Below, piece after piece: positions 45,681-55,511 of a stretch of 64,000 nt of DNA. The stretch is from an uncultured Clostridium sp. (GTDB lineage: Bacteria; Bacillota; Clostridia; TANB77; CAG-508): contig USQY01000001.1 of assembly GCA_900557045.1 (NCBI GenBank), positions 1 through 64,000 of the forward strand. The letters are read 5' to 3'. How positions within the stretch are numbered: position 1 is the first letter of the stretch; the number at the start of each line of letters is the position of its first letter. Position numbers and translations under genes: made by a program. The notes under the pieces are model-generated. The model saw nothing but the letters and a program-made list of their open reading frames with translations. It had not been told where the DNA came from and made no database searches.

Positions 45681-46286
45681 TTAAGCTCTTTTTTCCATAA
45701 TTCCGTCAATTAATCCATATTGTAATGCCTCTTCTGCAGTCATATAATTATCTCTTTCTGTATCTCTATTAATAACCTCTAATGGTTGACCTGTTCTATC
45801 ACTCAATAATTTATTCAACTTTTCACGTGTTTTAACCATATGATCTGCGTGAATTTTTATTTCAGTAGTTTGACCAGAAAGTCCTCCACCACCTATTAAT
45901 GGTTGATGTATTAATATTTCAGCATTTGGAGTAGCAAAACGTTTACCTTTTTCACCTGAAGCTAAAAGCACTGCTCCCATACTGGCAGCCATTCCTATAC
46001 AAATTGTAGAAACTGGACATTTAATATAATTCATTGTATCAACAATTCCCATACCATCTGTTATAGAACCACCTGGACTATTTATATATAAAGATATCTC
46101 TTTATCAGGATCTTCTGATTCCAAAAATAATAATTGTGCAATTACTAAACTTGCTGAAGTAGCATTAACATCTTCTCCCAAAAATATAATTCTATCTTTC
46201 AATAATCTAGAAAAAATATCATATGACCTTTCTCCCTTTGATGTTTGTTCTACTACATATGGAACTAAACTATTTCTTTCTAACAT
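45681..46286 (-). CDS. clpP: ATP-dependent Clp protease proteolytic subunit
   Basis: The 201-residue serine protease forms the tetradecameric barrel. The catalytic Ser102 is in GMAASMGA, His127 in ILIHQPL, and the Asp is in the [12 protein letters not shown] segment. The start [15 protein letters not shown] is the conserved one and has GAGGAGG. Five extra upstream residues are not supported. It is co-transcribed with clpX. Confidence 0.97.
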   Translation of the reverse strand: MLERNSLVPYVVEQTSKGERSYDIFSRLLKDRIIFLGEDVNATSASLVIAQLLFLESEDPDKEISLYINSPGGSITDGMGIVDTMNYIKCPVSTICIGMAASMGAVLLASGEKGKRFATPNAEILIHQPLIGGGGLSGQTTEIKIHADHMVKTREKLNKLLSDRTGQPLEVINRDTERDNYMTAEEALQYGLIDGIMEKRA

Positions 46287-46611
46287 ATTTATCCTCCTCA
46301 TTTTTAATAAAATTTCTTATTCATTTCATGTTTTTATTTTTAATAATGATAAATATTATTTCTAATATTATAATTATTAACAAATTAAATTTTTATATAA
46401 CATATTTGAATTTTATACTATAATTAGCTTTTTTTCAATAGCTAATTTAAATTTTAAATTTTTTGTTTCTTAAAATTTCATTTAATTTTTTACTTGGTGT
46501 TTTTTGTTCTTTATATCAGCACTTTTGTAATTAAACAACTAAGTGCAATATTATAAAAAAGCTAGAAGAAAAAGTTAGGAATTTGCACCCCTAACTTTTA
46601 CCATTATTTCT
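46287..46611. other. 325-bp tig-clpP gap
   Basis: It contains the tig terminator, a GCACTT/AAGTGC inverted pair near 46515-46540, and an AATTAGCT/AGCTAATT hairpin near 46423-46447. Next to the last is a possible clpP promoter (TTGAAA, 17 bp, TAAAAT). No CtsR-type heptad repeat (GGTCAAA) is visible. No coding frame. Confidence 0.5.
46566..46599 (-). terminator. Terminator after tig
   Basis: Perfect stem AAAAGTTAGG/CCTAACTTTT with a 10-nt loop, followed by TTTTTC on the minus strand. Confidence 0.85.
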
Positions 46612-47895
46612 TTATTTTATTTTTGCATTTTCTACTACGAATTTTATTGCCTTTTCTGCTTTCATACTATCTTTTATGTAATTAATTAAGTGTTCATTAT
46701 TCATTAAATCTTCTGCTTTTCTTCCATAATTTTCAGCCATTTCTTTTACTTTTTCTGCAACTTCTTCATCTGTTGCTTCTAATTTTTCAGCATTAACAAT
46801 AGCATCTAAAACTAATCTACTTTTAACTGATTTTTTAGCTTGTTCTTCATATTCTTTTCTCATATCTTCTTCTGTTTTTCCTATCATTTGAAGATATTGT
46901 TTCATATTTAGACCTTGATAAGATAATCTTGTTTCTATATCTTTTAACATATTATCAATTTCAGTATCTACCATTCCAGAAGGAATATCTATTTCTGTAG
47001 CATCACATACTTTTTGAATAGCATTTTCTTCTGTTTCATATTTTGCTTTATTAGCATTTTCTGTTTCTAATTTTTCTTTTATACTGTTTTTTAATTCAGC
47101 AATTGTATCAAATTCACTAACATCTTTAGCAAATTCGTCATCTAATGTAGGTAATTCTTTTCTTTTAATTTCATGTACCTTTACTTTAAATACAGCATCT
47201 TTACCAGCTAATTCAGCTGAAAAATATTCTTCTGGGAATTTTACATTTATATCTTTTTCTTCATCAACTTTCATTCCAATTACTTGATCTTCAAATCCAG
47301 GAATAAATGTTTTGCTTCCAATTTCTAATTCATGGTTTTCAGCTTTTCCACCTTCAAATGGAACACCATCAACAAATCCTTCAAAATCTATAACTGCAAT
47401 ATCTTTTTCAGCAACTGGTTCATTTTCTATAGTTACTAATCTTGAATTTTTATCAGCCATATGGCCTAATTCATGTTCAATATCTTCATCAGCTACATTA
47501 TATTCTACTTTTTCTAAAGCTATACCTTTATATTTTCCTAATTTTACCTCTGGTTTAACTTGTACAACTGCTGTAAATATTAATTCTTGACCTTTTCCCA
47601 TTTGTACTATGTCTATTTCAGGTTTGCTAACAACTTCTAACTTGTTTTCAGAAATTTCCTTTTCAAATATTTCAGGAACTATTTCATTAAAAGTATCTTC
47701 ATAAAATATTTGTGGACCATAAGTTCTTTCAACTAAAGCCATTGGTGCTTTTCCTTTTCTGAATCCTGGTATATTGAAATATTTAGCTGTTTTAGCATAT
47801 ACTTTTTTCATTCCTTCATCAAATTGTTCTGCTGGAACATTAAATGTTAATTTTACTTCATTTGTATTTTCTGTGTTTTCTACTTTAATACTCAT
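46612..47895 (-). CDS. tig: Trigger factor
   Basis: The 427-residue ribosome-bound chaperone and prolyl isomerase. The N-terminal ribosome-binding domain contains the signature GFRKGKAP. The middle PPIase (FKBP-like) domain is recognisable by VIDFEGFVDGVPFEGGKAEN and FPEEYFSAELAGKDAVF. The C-terminal arms are helical. It has its own promoter and terminator ahead of clpP-clpX. Confidence 0.97.
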   Translation of the reverse strand: MSIKVENTENTNEVKLTFNVPAEQFDEGMKKVYAKTAKYFNIPGFRKGKAPMALVERTYGPQIFYEDTFNEIVPEIFEKEISENKLEVVSKPEIDIVQMGKGQELIFTAVVQVKPEVKLGKYKGIALEKVEYNVADEDIEHELGHMADKNSRLVTIENEPVAEKDIAVIDFEGFVDGVPFEGGKAENHELEIGSKTFIPGFEDQVIGMKVDEEKDINVKFPEEYFSAELAGKDAVFKVKVHEIKRKELPTLDDEFAKDVSEFDTIAELKNSIKEKLETENANKAKYETEENAIQKVCDATEIDIPSGMVDTEIDNMLKDIETRLSYQGLNMKQYLQMIGKTEEDMRKEYEEQAKKSVKSRLVLDAIVNAEKLEATDEEVAEKVKEMAENYGRKAEDLMNNEHLINYIKDSMKAEKAIKFVVENAKIK

Positions 47896-47956
47896 TTTTT
47901 ACATACATCCTTTCAATCTCTTTTATGTTACTTTCTAAAAAGTAACTAGCTTTATT

Positions 47957-47984
47957 ATTATACCATATTTTGGTAAATTTGCAA
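47957..47984 (-). promoter_or_regulatory. Promoter of tig
   Basis: TTGCAA, 16-bp spacer and a perfect TATAAT, about 60 bp before the tig start. Confidence 0.7.
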
Positions 47985-48078
47985 TAGTTTATAACTATTT
48001 TATTTTTCCTACTCTACAATTTAACTGTAGACCTAAAAACTTCTCTTCTATTTTAAAACTGTTCAATCTCTAACCCCA

Positions 48079-48244
48079 CTCGGAGAAAGAAATTTTTACT
48101 TTTGAAAAAATAAACCTCCGACCTAAGCCATCAACCATACAACCAAAGTCATTATCGTAACAAGCCCAACGAACACGGTACGCAACTCCACCGCGTTTGA
48201 AGGAATTTGTTTTTTCAAAAGTAACAAATTTTTTCTCTCGGTGC
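48079..48244. repeat. Interspersed hairpin element, family 2, copy B
   Basis: Same orientation and architecture as the copy at 43690-43852. The outer CTCGGAGAAAGAAATTTT and inner TTTTGAAAAAA arms and the loop cores ATTATCGTAACAAG and CACCGCGTTTGAAGGA are conserved, while the rest of the loop differs. It is located 3' of the phosphoesterase gene. Confidence 0.85.
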
Positions 48245-48311
48245 TAACCTCAAACTCAAAGACCTATCCCATTTAACAATTCAAATTTATTTTGCAACTA
48301 ATTGCTCAAAA

Positions 48312-49016
48312 TCAAATTTTCTGCACTTTAAAATTCAAATAATCTGCACTTACCAAATTAAAATCAATTCCACCAATCTCCCCCTCAATAGCATCCATAT
48401 GAGAATTCCCATGCAAATGCCCATAATAGCACCTTTTCACATCATACTGTTTCATTGTTTTATAAAATTCCAAATGCAAATTATTTAAAAGATTTTTAGA
48501 AGAAAGTGGAGGATAATGCATAAAAACTATTATTTCTTTATCTTCTCCAAAATTTTCTATTGCATTTTTCAAAGATAATTTCAATCTTTCATTTTCTCTA
48601 TTTATCATTTTTCTAGATTCTTCTGTGTCCTGCAACACCCAACCTCTTGTGCCAACAATTATCTTATCTTCTACTAAATATGAATTATTATATAAAAAAT
48701 CTATATTTTCAAAATTATTATCTGATATAAATTTTCTCATACTTGTTAATGTTGTCCACCAATAATCATGATTTCCTTTTAGTAATATTTTTTTCCCTGG
48801 CAAATTATTTAAGTATTCAAAATCTAATTTCGTATCTTCTAAATATGTAGCCCATGAAAAATCACCTGGAAGAATAACTGTGTCATCAGGTTTTACTTTT
48901 TCTAACCAATTTTGTTTTATTTTTTCTTCATGATTTGTCCAATTATCTCCAAATATGTTCATTGGTTTATTTTGTGTAAAAGATAAGTGTAAATCTGCTA
49001 TTACATATATTGACAT
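48312..49016 (-). CDS. Calcineurin-like metallophosphoesterase
   Basis: A 234-residue cytosolic protein with the full set of metal ligands of this superfamily: IADLHLS, PGDFSWA, GNHDYWW, FMHYPP and GHLHG. Such proteins hydrolyse phosphodiesters or phosphomonoesters. The substrate is not predictable. The ATG has AGGAG. It lies between tsaD and the tig region and may be co-transcribed with tsaD. Confidence 0.88.
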   Translation of the reverse strand: MSIYVIADLHLSFTQNKPMNIFGDNWTNHEEKIKQNWLEKVKPDDTVILPGDFSWATYLEDTKLDFEYLNNLPGKKILLKGNHDYWWTTLTSMRKFISDNNFENIDFLYNNSYLVEDKIIVGTRGWVLQDTEESRKMINRENERLKLSLKNAIENFGEDKEIIVFMHYPPLSSKNLLNNLHLEFYKTMKQYDVKRCYYGHLHGNSHMDAIEGEIGGIDFNLVSADYLNFKVQKI

Positions 49017-49124
49017 ATTTTACTCCTCCTTTTTTACTTTTATATTCATTTTTACATCTGCTATTATTTATTTTTTATTAACATTGTTTTTACCTATAAT
49101 ACTATTTACTATATTGTATTTAAC

Positions 49125-50123
49125 TTATTCTTCACCTAATTTTAAATTAGGTATTGCATTCAGATATAAATCTGATCTTTTTCCATTAATATAATTATAA
49201 TATCCTGCACATGCTATCATAGCTGCATTATCTGTACATAATATTGGTTCTGGGTAATATATTTTCATATTGTGTGTTTTTTCTAATTCTAGAAATTTTG
49301 CTCTTATATATGTGTTAGCAGAAACTCCTCCTGCTAATGCTATTTTATTTATTCCTAACTCTTTAGCTGCTTTTAATACATTAGTTAATAATACATCTGT
49401 AACAGTTTCTTCGAAACTTGCACATAAATCAGCTTTATTAACTTCTGGATTTTTATGATGTAAATTTATTATTGCAGTCTTTATTCCACTAAAACTAAAA
49501 TCTAAATTATCAAAATGTGTTTTTGGTAATGGAATATTTGCGTTTCCTTGTTTTGCTAATTTATCTATTTTAGGGCCACCTGGATATCCTAAACCTATTA
49601 CTCTTGCAACTTTGTCGAAAGCCTCTCCTATCGCATCATCTCTTGTTTTTCCTAATATTTCAAATTCTTTATAATTTTTTATATGTACCAAATGTGTATG
49701 TCCACCTGAAACAACCATACATAAAAATGGTGGTTCTAAGTCTTTATGTGTTATATAATTTGCTGCAATATGACCTTCTATATGGTTTGTTCCCACTAAT
49801 GGTATATTTAATGTGTAGCTTAATGCTTTAGCATATGAAACACCAACTAATAATGCCCCAACTAAACCTGGACCATATGTACATGCTATATGTGTTATAT
49901 CCTCAAATTTCATGTTAGCATCTTTTAATGCTTGTTTTGTTACTTCAGAAATTGCTTCAACATGGTTTCTAGAAGCAATTTCTGGAACAACGCCACCAAA
50001 TTGTTCATGTATTTTTATTTGTGAATTTATAACATTAGAAAGCACTTCCCTACCATTTTTTACTACAGCTACTGAAGTTTCATCACAGCTTGATTCTATT
50101 CCTAAAGTTATTATATCTTTCAT
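49125..50123 (-). CDS. tsaD: tRNA N6-adenosine threonylcarbamoyltransferase TsaD
   Basis: The 332-residue ASKHA-fold enzyme transfers the threonylcarbamoyl group to A37 of ANN-decoding tRNAs with TsaB and TsaE. Metal ligands H114 and H118 are in [16 protein letters not shown], the [12 protein letters not shown] loop and [12 protein letters not shown] are canonical. TsaB and TsaE are not in this window. Confidence 0.97.
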   Translation of the reverse strand: MKDIITLGIESSCDETSVAVVKNGREVLSNVINSQIKIHEQFGGVVPEIASRNHVEAISEVTKQALKDANMKFEDITHIACTYGPGLVGALLVGVSYAKALSYTLNIPLVGTNHIEGHIAANYITHKDLEPPFLCMVVSGGHTHLVHIKNYKEFEILGKTRDDAIGEAFDKVARVIGLGYPGGPKIDKLAKQGNANIPLPKTHFDNLDFSFSGIKTAIINLHHKNPEVNKADLCASFEETVTDVLLTNVLKAAKELGINKIALAGGVSANTYIRAKFLELEKTHNMKIYYPEPILCTDNAAMIACAGYYNYINGKRSDLYLNAIPNLKLGEE

Positions 50124-50298
50124 TTGATATATGCAAAGTTTTTTAATTACTTTGCTCTCCTTTCCTTATTTCATTTCTTTTATCATACAATTATTTTATT
50201 TATTTTTACTGCTTTTTTTACCGTTTATTCTTAAGTATTTTTTGAGTTACTATTCTATAGTAATTTTTCTATTAAGTTTAGTTTATCTATTTTATAAA

Positions 50299-51042
50299 TC
50301 AAATTAAATTTAATCCAAACATTTTCCCAACTACATAAAATATTCCGTTTGATACCCCTTGAATGCATGGTGTTATTATAACGCTAGCTAAACCAGTAAC
50401 CCATATAAGTAGAAAGACTATATATAATACTTGTTGATTTTTATCAAACCAATTTCTTACATTATATGGTAAAAAATGATTTAATATTTTTGAACCATCT
50501 AATGGTGGTAATGGAATTAAATTAAATAATCCTAATCCAACATTTATAAATACTAATTCTAATAAAAATATTTGTACCAAAAATCTTGCTCTTATAGTCA
50601 TATTGGCTAGTAAATCATATTTTACGCATATAGCAAATATTATAGCAGAAACAAAAGCTAGTACCAAATTCATTAATGGTCCGGCAAATGAAACTATAGC
50701 TTCACCTTTAGTCATAGTTATATTTCTTTTAAAATTACGTGGATTCACTTGTACTGGTTTTCCCCATCCAAATCCTGCAATTATTAATAAAGCAAAACCA
50801 AATGGATCTATGTGTTTAATTGGATTTAATGTTAACCTTCCTTGATTTCTAGGAGTACTATCACCTAATTTATCTGCTGCAAAGGCATGTGCAAATTCAT
50901 GGAATGTTATTGCTATTAATATTGCAGGTAATGTTAGTAATAATGTTAATATACTGTCTGTACTATTAAGTCTGCCTACAATATTTACTAAAACAAAAAC
51001 TCCTAAAATAATATATAAAATTTTTTTGTTAAAATTAAACAT
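50299..51042 (-). CDS. Site-2 protease family (M50) membrane metalloprotease
   Basis: A 247-residue protein with about six membrane helices. The active-site HEFAH (48-52) lies in the second helix and the third zinc ligand in PPLDGSKIL. The NPIKHIDPFG and FGWGKPVQVNP segments are typical of the YwhC/YdjB-like group, whose targets are unknown. The MFNFNKK start has AAAGGAAAA. Five extra residues upstream are unlikely. Confidence 0.9.
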   Translation of the reverse strand: MFNFNKKILYIILGVFVLVNIVGRLNSTDSILTLLLTLPAILIAITFHEFAHAFAADKLGDSTPRNQGRLTLNPIKHIDPFGFALLIIAGFGWGKPVQVNPRNFKRNITMTKGEAIVSFAGPLMNLVLAFVSAIIFAICVKYDLLANMTIRARFLVQIFLLELVFINVGLGLFNLIPLPPLDGSKILNHFLPYNVRNWFDKNQQVLYIVFLLIWVTGLASVIITPCIQGVSNGIFYVVGKMFGLNLI

Positions 51043-51091
51043 AATTTTCCTTTCCAAAATATAATTTTTTGATTATATTTTTAAACATAAT

Positions 51092-51121
51092 ACTCAGGAA
51101 ATTATTGTTAATTTCCTGAGT
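51092..51121. terminator. Hairpin between lysS and the M50 gene
   Basis: Perfect 12-bp stem ACTCAGGAAATT and complement. The clear T-run is on the plus strand, so it is an imperfect terminator for lysS, which is read on the minus strand. Confidence 0.5.
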
Positions 51122-51150
51122 TGTTTTTTATTATATAGTGCCTATTTTAA

Positions 51151-52656
51151 CTAATTTATAGGTTTCATTGTTGGGAACAATAACACATCTCTTATTGAAG
51201 CTGAATCTGTTAACAACATTATTAATCTATCTATACCTATTCCCAAACCTCCTGTTGGTGGCATACCATATTCCAATGCTTGAATATAGTCTTCATCCAT
51301 CATTCCAGCTTCTTCATCTCCTGCTTCTCTTGCTTCAACTTGTTTTTTAAATCTTTCATATTGATCTATTGGATCATTTAATTCTGAGAATGCATTTCCA
51401 TATTCTCTTCCACCAATAAACAACTCAAATCTTTCAGTCATACGTGGATCAGATGCTTTTCTTTTTGCCAATGGTGAAATTTCAACAGGATATTCATATA
51501 TAAATGTTGGTTGAATTAATGTTTCTTCAACATATTCATCAAAGAATAAACTTATAACATCTCCTCTTGTTTCTTTTGTAGGATCTGGAATAACTATATT
51601 TCTTTCTTTTGCTAAAGCTACTGCTTCTTCATCTGTGTTTATTTTGTTAAAATCAATTCCTGTAACTTCTTTAATAGCATCAACCATTGTAATTCTTTTC
51701 CAAGATGGTGTTAAATCTATATCTTGTCCTTGATATGTCACTTTAGTTGTTCCTAATACTTCTTGTGCACATCTTGAAAACATTTCTTCTGTTAAGTCCA
51801 TCATATCATTATAATCTTTATATGCAGCATATAATTCTAATTCTGTAAATTCTGGGTTATGTCTAATATCCATTCCTTCATTTCTAAATACTCTTCCCAT
51901 TTCATATACTTTGTCAATTCCACCTACTATTAATCTTTTTAGATTTAATTCAAGTGCTATTCTTAAATACATATCAATATCTAGTGAGTTATGATGTGTA
52001 ATAAATGGCTTTGCTGTTGCTCCACCTGCAATTGTATTTAATACTGGTGTTTCTACTTCTAAGTATTCTTTTTCATCTAGTATTTTACGAATTTCTTTTA
52101 TGATTTTACTTCTTATTTCAAAGCTTTTCTTTACTTCCGGATTTACTATTAAATCTACATATCTTTGTCTGTAACGTAAATCTGGATCTTTTAGTCCATG
52201 GAATTTTTCTGGTAATGGACATAATGATTTTGATAATAATGTTACTTCTTTAGCATGTATAGAAATTTCTTCAGTTCTTGTTTTAAAAACAAAACCTGTA
52301 ATCCCAATAAAATCTCCTATATCAAAAGTTTTAAATGCTTTGTAGCTTTCTTCACCTAAATCATTTATACTTACATAACTTTGTATTCTTTCATCACAGT
52401 CTTGTATTGTACAAAAAGAAGCTTTTCCCATTATTCTTTTTGCAATTATTCTACCAGCAACTGTTACATCTTTTTCTTCAAATTTTTCATAATTTGCTTT
52501 TATTTCACCTGCAGTATTTGTTCTATTAAATTTTGTTATTTCATAAGGATTTTTGTTTTCTTGTTTTAATTTTTCTAATTTTTCTCTTCTTACCATCATT
52601 AATTGATTTAAATCTAATTCTTGTTCTTGTGTATTGTTTACTTCATTTTCGCTCAT
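51151..52656 (-). CDS. lysS: Lysyl-tRNA synthetase (class II)
   Basis: The 501-residue enzyme has an N-terminal OB anticodon-binding domain ([21 protein letters not shown]) and the class II catalytic core with motif 2 ([18 protein letters not shown]) and motif 3 ([13 protein letters not shown]). Length is normal. GGGAGGA precedes the ATG. There is no T-box or other leader in the short upstream gap. Confidence 0.97.
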   Translation of the reverse strand: MSENEVNNTQEQELDLNQLMMVRREKLEKLKQENKNPYEITKFNRTNTAGEIKANYEKFEEKDVTVAGRIIAKRIMGKASFCTIQDCDERIQSYVSINDLGEESYKAFKTFDIGDFIGITGFVFKTRTEEISIHAKEVTLLSKSLCPLPEKFHGLKDPDLRYRQRYVDLIVNPEVKKSFEIRSKIIKEIRKILDEKEYLEVETPVLNTIAGGATAKPFITHHNSLDIDMYLRIALELNLKRLIVGGIDKVYEMGRVFRNEGMDIRHNPEFTELELYAAYKDYNDMMDLTEEMFSRCAQEVLGTTKVTYQGQDIDLTPSWKRITMVDAIKEVTGIDFNKINTDEEAVALAKERNIVIPDPTKETRGDVISLFFDEYVEETLIQPTFIYEYPVEISPLAKRKASDPRMTERFELFIGGREYGNAFSELNDPIDQYERFKKQVEAREAGDEEAGMMDEDYIQALEYGMPPTGGLGIGIDRLIMLLTDSASIRDVLLFPTMKPIN

Positions 52657-52727
52657 AAACGATCCTCCCTCTTAATAATTATAAACTTACAATATTATAT
52701 ATTAAAATCCTTAGAAAGTAAATAGTT

Positions 52728-54356
52728 TTACACTGCTTTTCTCAATTCTTTAGCATGGGTTATTGAATTAATTGTTATATCTCCACTTGATATTCTTGCT
52801 ATTTCTTTTATAACTTCTTCTTCATTTAGTAATTTTATATTTGTAACAGTCTTATCATTTTTTACTTTTTTATTTATATAATAATTATAATCACCTTTTG
52901 CTGCTATGCTTGGTTGATGTGTTACACATAATATCTGATGATTTTTAGATATTATTTTTATTTTTTCTCCAACTGATTTTGCTGCTTTACCGCTTATTCC
53001 TGTATCTATTTCATCAAATATTAATACTGGTACTTTATCTGAATCTGCAAGAACAGTTTTTATTGCAAGCATTATTCTTGAAATTTCTCCACCTGATGCT
53101 ATTTTTATTAGTGGTTTAGCATCATCACCTATATTAGTTGAGATTAAAAATTCCACATCATCCAATCCATTTTCTGTAAATTTATTTTCTGTATTAAAAT
53201 CTATAAAAAGGCTGAATTTTGCATTTGGCATTTCCAAATCTGACAATTCTTTATTTATTTTTTGACTTAAAATCTCACCAAACTTTTGGCGCAATTCATG
53301 CATATTTGTACACATTTTTTTCATTTTAATTTCTAATAAATCTAATTCACTTCTTAATTTTTGGTTATGTTCTTCACAATTTTCTATATTATATATTTCT
53401 TCTTCAATGTTTTGTTTATATTCCAATATCTCATCTACACTATTTCCATATTTTCTTTTTAAAGAATATATTAAATCTAATCTTTGCTCAACTTCATTTC
53501 TTTTTTCTTCATCAAATACAAGCTCATTATTCATGTCTGTTACATCTCTTGACAACTCTTGTATTTCATAATAAATATTTTTTAACTCTGTCAATTTTGT
53601 TTGATATTTTTCACCTAAACACTCTATTTTTTCAAAACACTTTATAGAATTATTTATAGCCTCTATTGCATTACTACTTAAATTTTGCTCAATTTCAACT
53701 AAATTAGTATATATTTTTTCAGAATTTTTCATAATCTTATGAAATTCATTTAATTCGTCCTCTTCGCCTTGTTTTAGATTAGCATCATTTATTTCATTTA
53801 ATTGATATTTTAATAAATCCAATTTTCTTTGTTTTTCTTCTTCATCACCATAATTTTGTTTTAATTCTTTTTTTATTTCATTATATTTATTAAAAAATTC
53901 AATATATTCTGCCTTTTGATTTAATATTTCATCACCAATAAAATTATCTAAATATTTAATATGTTCCTGTTTTTTCATTAATACTTGATTATCATTTTGT
54001 CCATGAATATCTATAATGTCACTCATAAATTCTTTCAATTCATTTACTGTAACAAGTCTTCCATTTATTTTGCATGTGTTTCTACCATTATCAAAAATTT
54101 CTCTAGAAATTACAACATTCCCATCAACTGAATTTTCATTATTTGGTAAAAATAAATTTAACTCAACAAAAGAATGATTTTCACCTTTTCTTATCATTTC
54201 TTTAGAAAATCTTCCACCTGCAATTATTTGTAAAGAATCTATTATTAATGTTTTTCCAGCACCTGTTTCACCTGTTAAAACATTAAATCCATTATTAAAC
54301 TCTACCGTTAAATCTTCTATTATTCCTATATTTTTTATATGCATTATACTAATCAT
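52728..54356 (-). CDS. recN: DNA repair protein RecN
   Basis: The 542-residue SMC-like ATPase gathers double-strand break ends. Walker A is GETGAGKT (29-36), followed by a long two-part coiled coil and a C-terminal signature with Walker B (KIASGGEISRIMLAIK, VLIFDEIDTGISG). I start at MISIMHIKNIG, which has AAGGAGG. The longer frame adds 21 residues of no support. It is divergent from gpr. Confidence 0.95.
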   Translation of the reverse strand: MISIMHIKNIGIIEDLTVEFNNGFNVLTGETGAGKTLIIDSLQIIAGGRFSKEMIRKGENHSFVELNLFLPNNENSVDGNVVISREIFDNGRNTCKINGRLVTVNELKEFMSDIIDIHGQNDNQVLMKKQEHIKYLDNFIGDEILNQKAEYIEFFNKYNEIKKELKQNYGDEEEKQRKLDLLKYQLNEINDANLKQGEEDELNEFHKIMKNSEKIYTNLVEIEQNLSSNAIEAINNSIKCFEKIECLGEKYQTKLTELKNIYYEIQELSRDVTDMNNELVFDEEKRNEVEQRLDLIYSLKRKYGNSVDEILEYKQNIEEEIYNIENCEEHNQKLRSELDLLEIKMKKMCTNMHELRQKFGEILSQKINKELSDLEMPNAKFSLFIDFNTENKFTENGLDDVEFLISTNIGDDAKPLIKIASGGEISRIMLAIKTVLADSDKVPVLIFDEIDTGISGKAAKSVGEKIKIISKNHQILCVTHQPSIAAKGDYNYYINKKVKNDKTVTNIKLLNEEEVIKEIARISSGDITINSITHAKELRKAV

Positions 54357-54444
54357 TTGCGAACCTCCTTTTGTCGAACTTATGTTTTTAATTATAGACT
54401 CATTTTCTTTCTTTGTCAATATAAAAGTTTAATTTTTTAAAACT

Positions 54445-54475
54445 TGAATAAACATTCTGTTTTTTTCAAATACTA
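54445..54475 (+). promoter_or_regulatory. Candidate sigma-G promoter of gpr
   Basis: TGAATA and AATACTA separated by 18 bp agree with the sigma-G consensus (TGAATA, 17-18, CATACTA) at 12 of 13 positions. Forespore expression of gpr is known in Bacillus. Confidence 0.6.
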
Positions 54476-54501
54476 CCCAAAAAGAAAGTGAGGTAATCCC
54501 T

Positions 54502-55434
54502 ATGTATAATTTTAGAACAGACATGGCAGATGAGAGAAAAGATATTTACAAAAAAGCCAATAATTTAGAAAACATTCCAGGAATAGAAACATCTGAAAGT
54601 ACTGTAAATGATAATATAAAAACAAACATTGTTAAAATAACTAATGAACAAGGTGAACAAGCCATTGGGAAAACAATTGGTACTTATGTTACAGTAGATA
54701 TAAAAAATTTAAAATTAGCAACTAACGAAGATATTCAAAAAGCTTCTGATGTTGTGAAAGATGAACTTAAGAAAATAATAGATTCACATTGTGAAAGTCA
54801 AGACGAAATATTAGTAGTAGGACTTGGCAATCAATTTGTAACACCTGATTCGCTCGGTCCTAAAGTGGTCTCAGAAATTGAGGTTACAAAACACTTTATA
54901 AAATACACCCCTCAATATGTTGTAGAAGGAACACGTTCTGTATGTGCTATTGCGCCTGGTGTTCTAGGAACAACAGGAATTGAAACTTCAGAAATAATAA
55001 GAGGAATTGTAAATAAAGTACAACCAAAAATGTTAATTGTAATAGACAGTTTAGCTTCAAAAAGTATTGAAAGGATTAGTAGTACAGTGCAAATTTCAGA
55101 CACAGGTATAGTTCCTGGAGGAGGAGTTGGAAACGCACGAGAAGAATTAAGTGAAAAATCAATAGGAATTCCTGTTATTGCTATTGGTGTACCAATGGTT
55201 GTAGAATCAGCTGTTTTAGTTAATGATTGTTTAGATTTATTCATAGGCAAACTACAAAATGAAGCAAAATCTAATGATTATCTAAATGAACTAAAAGAAA
55301 AAGATAATTATGGAGAGATAAAGGAAAGCTTAAATCCTACAGGATACAATATGATTGTTACCCCAAAAGAAATTGATGATTTGATAGAAAATATGAAAGA
55401 CATAGTATCTACAGCTATAAACTCAGCTGTCTAG
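54502..55434 (+). CDS. gpr: Germination protease (GPR endopeptidase, A25)
   Basis: The 310-residue protease degrades small acid-soluble spore proteins during germination. The N-terminus MYNFRTDMADERKDIY is the inhibitory propeptide plus conserved start of the zymogen. LVVGLGNQFVTPDSLGPKVV and the VIDSLASKSIERISSTVQISDTGIVPGGGVGN stretch are diagnostic for the family. The start has GTGAGG. Length is slightly below the Bacillus enzyme. It is monocistronic with its own terminator. Confidence 0.95.
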   Translation: MYNFRTDMADERKDIYKKANNLENIPGIETSESTVNDNIKTNIVKITNEQGEQAIGKTIGTYVTVDIKNLKLATNEDIQKASDVVKDELKKIIDSHCESQDEILVVGLGNQFVTPDSLGPKVVSEIEVTKHFIKYTPQYVVEGTRSVCAIAPGVLGTTGIETSEIIRGIVNKVQPKMLIVIDSLASKSIERISSTVQISDTGIVPGGGVGNAREELSEKSIGIPVIAIGVPMVVESAVLVNDCLDLFIGKLQNEAKSNDYLNELKEKDNYGEIKESLNPTGYNMIVTPKEIDDLIENMKDIVSTAINSAV

Positions 55435-55463
55435 TATCCAAAATTAACTATAACTTCAAATTG

Positions 55464-55505
55464 AAAAAGTGCCAGACAGCACCTCTGCACCATCTAGCAC
55501 TTTTT
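55464..55505. terminator. Terminator after gpr
   Basis: Stem AAAAAGTGC/GCACTTTTT with additional AGA/TCT pairing, between convergent genes. Usable in both directions. Confidence 0.8.
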
Positions 55506-55511
55506 CACACA

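Larger units (their letters stand above)
47896..48311. other. 416-bp gap upstream of tig
   Basis: It holds the tig promoter, a GTTACTTT/AAGTAAC hairpin at 47927-47946, a short CTACA/TGTAG hairpin at 48014-48030, and family 2 element copy B. No open frame is supported. Confidence 0.7.

Noticed and set aside
46287..46611. CtsR operator for clpP
   Set aside because: I looked for GGTCAAA-type heptad repeats and found none in the gap. Only AT-rich hairpins are present.
48008..48030. A further family 1 fragment (shared CTACTCTACA / CTGTAG motif)
   Set aside because: Only about a dozen bases match the left flank of copy 2, and neither stem nor core is present. Too short to call.
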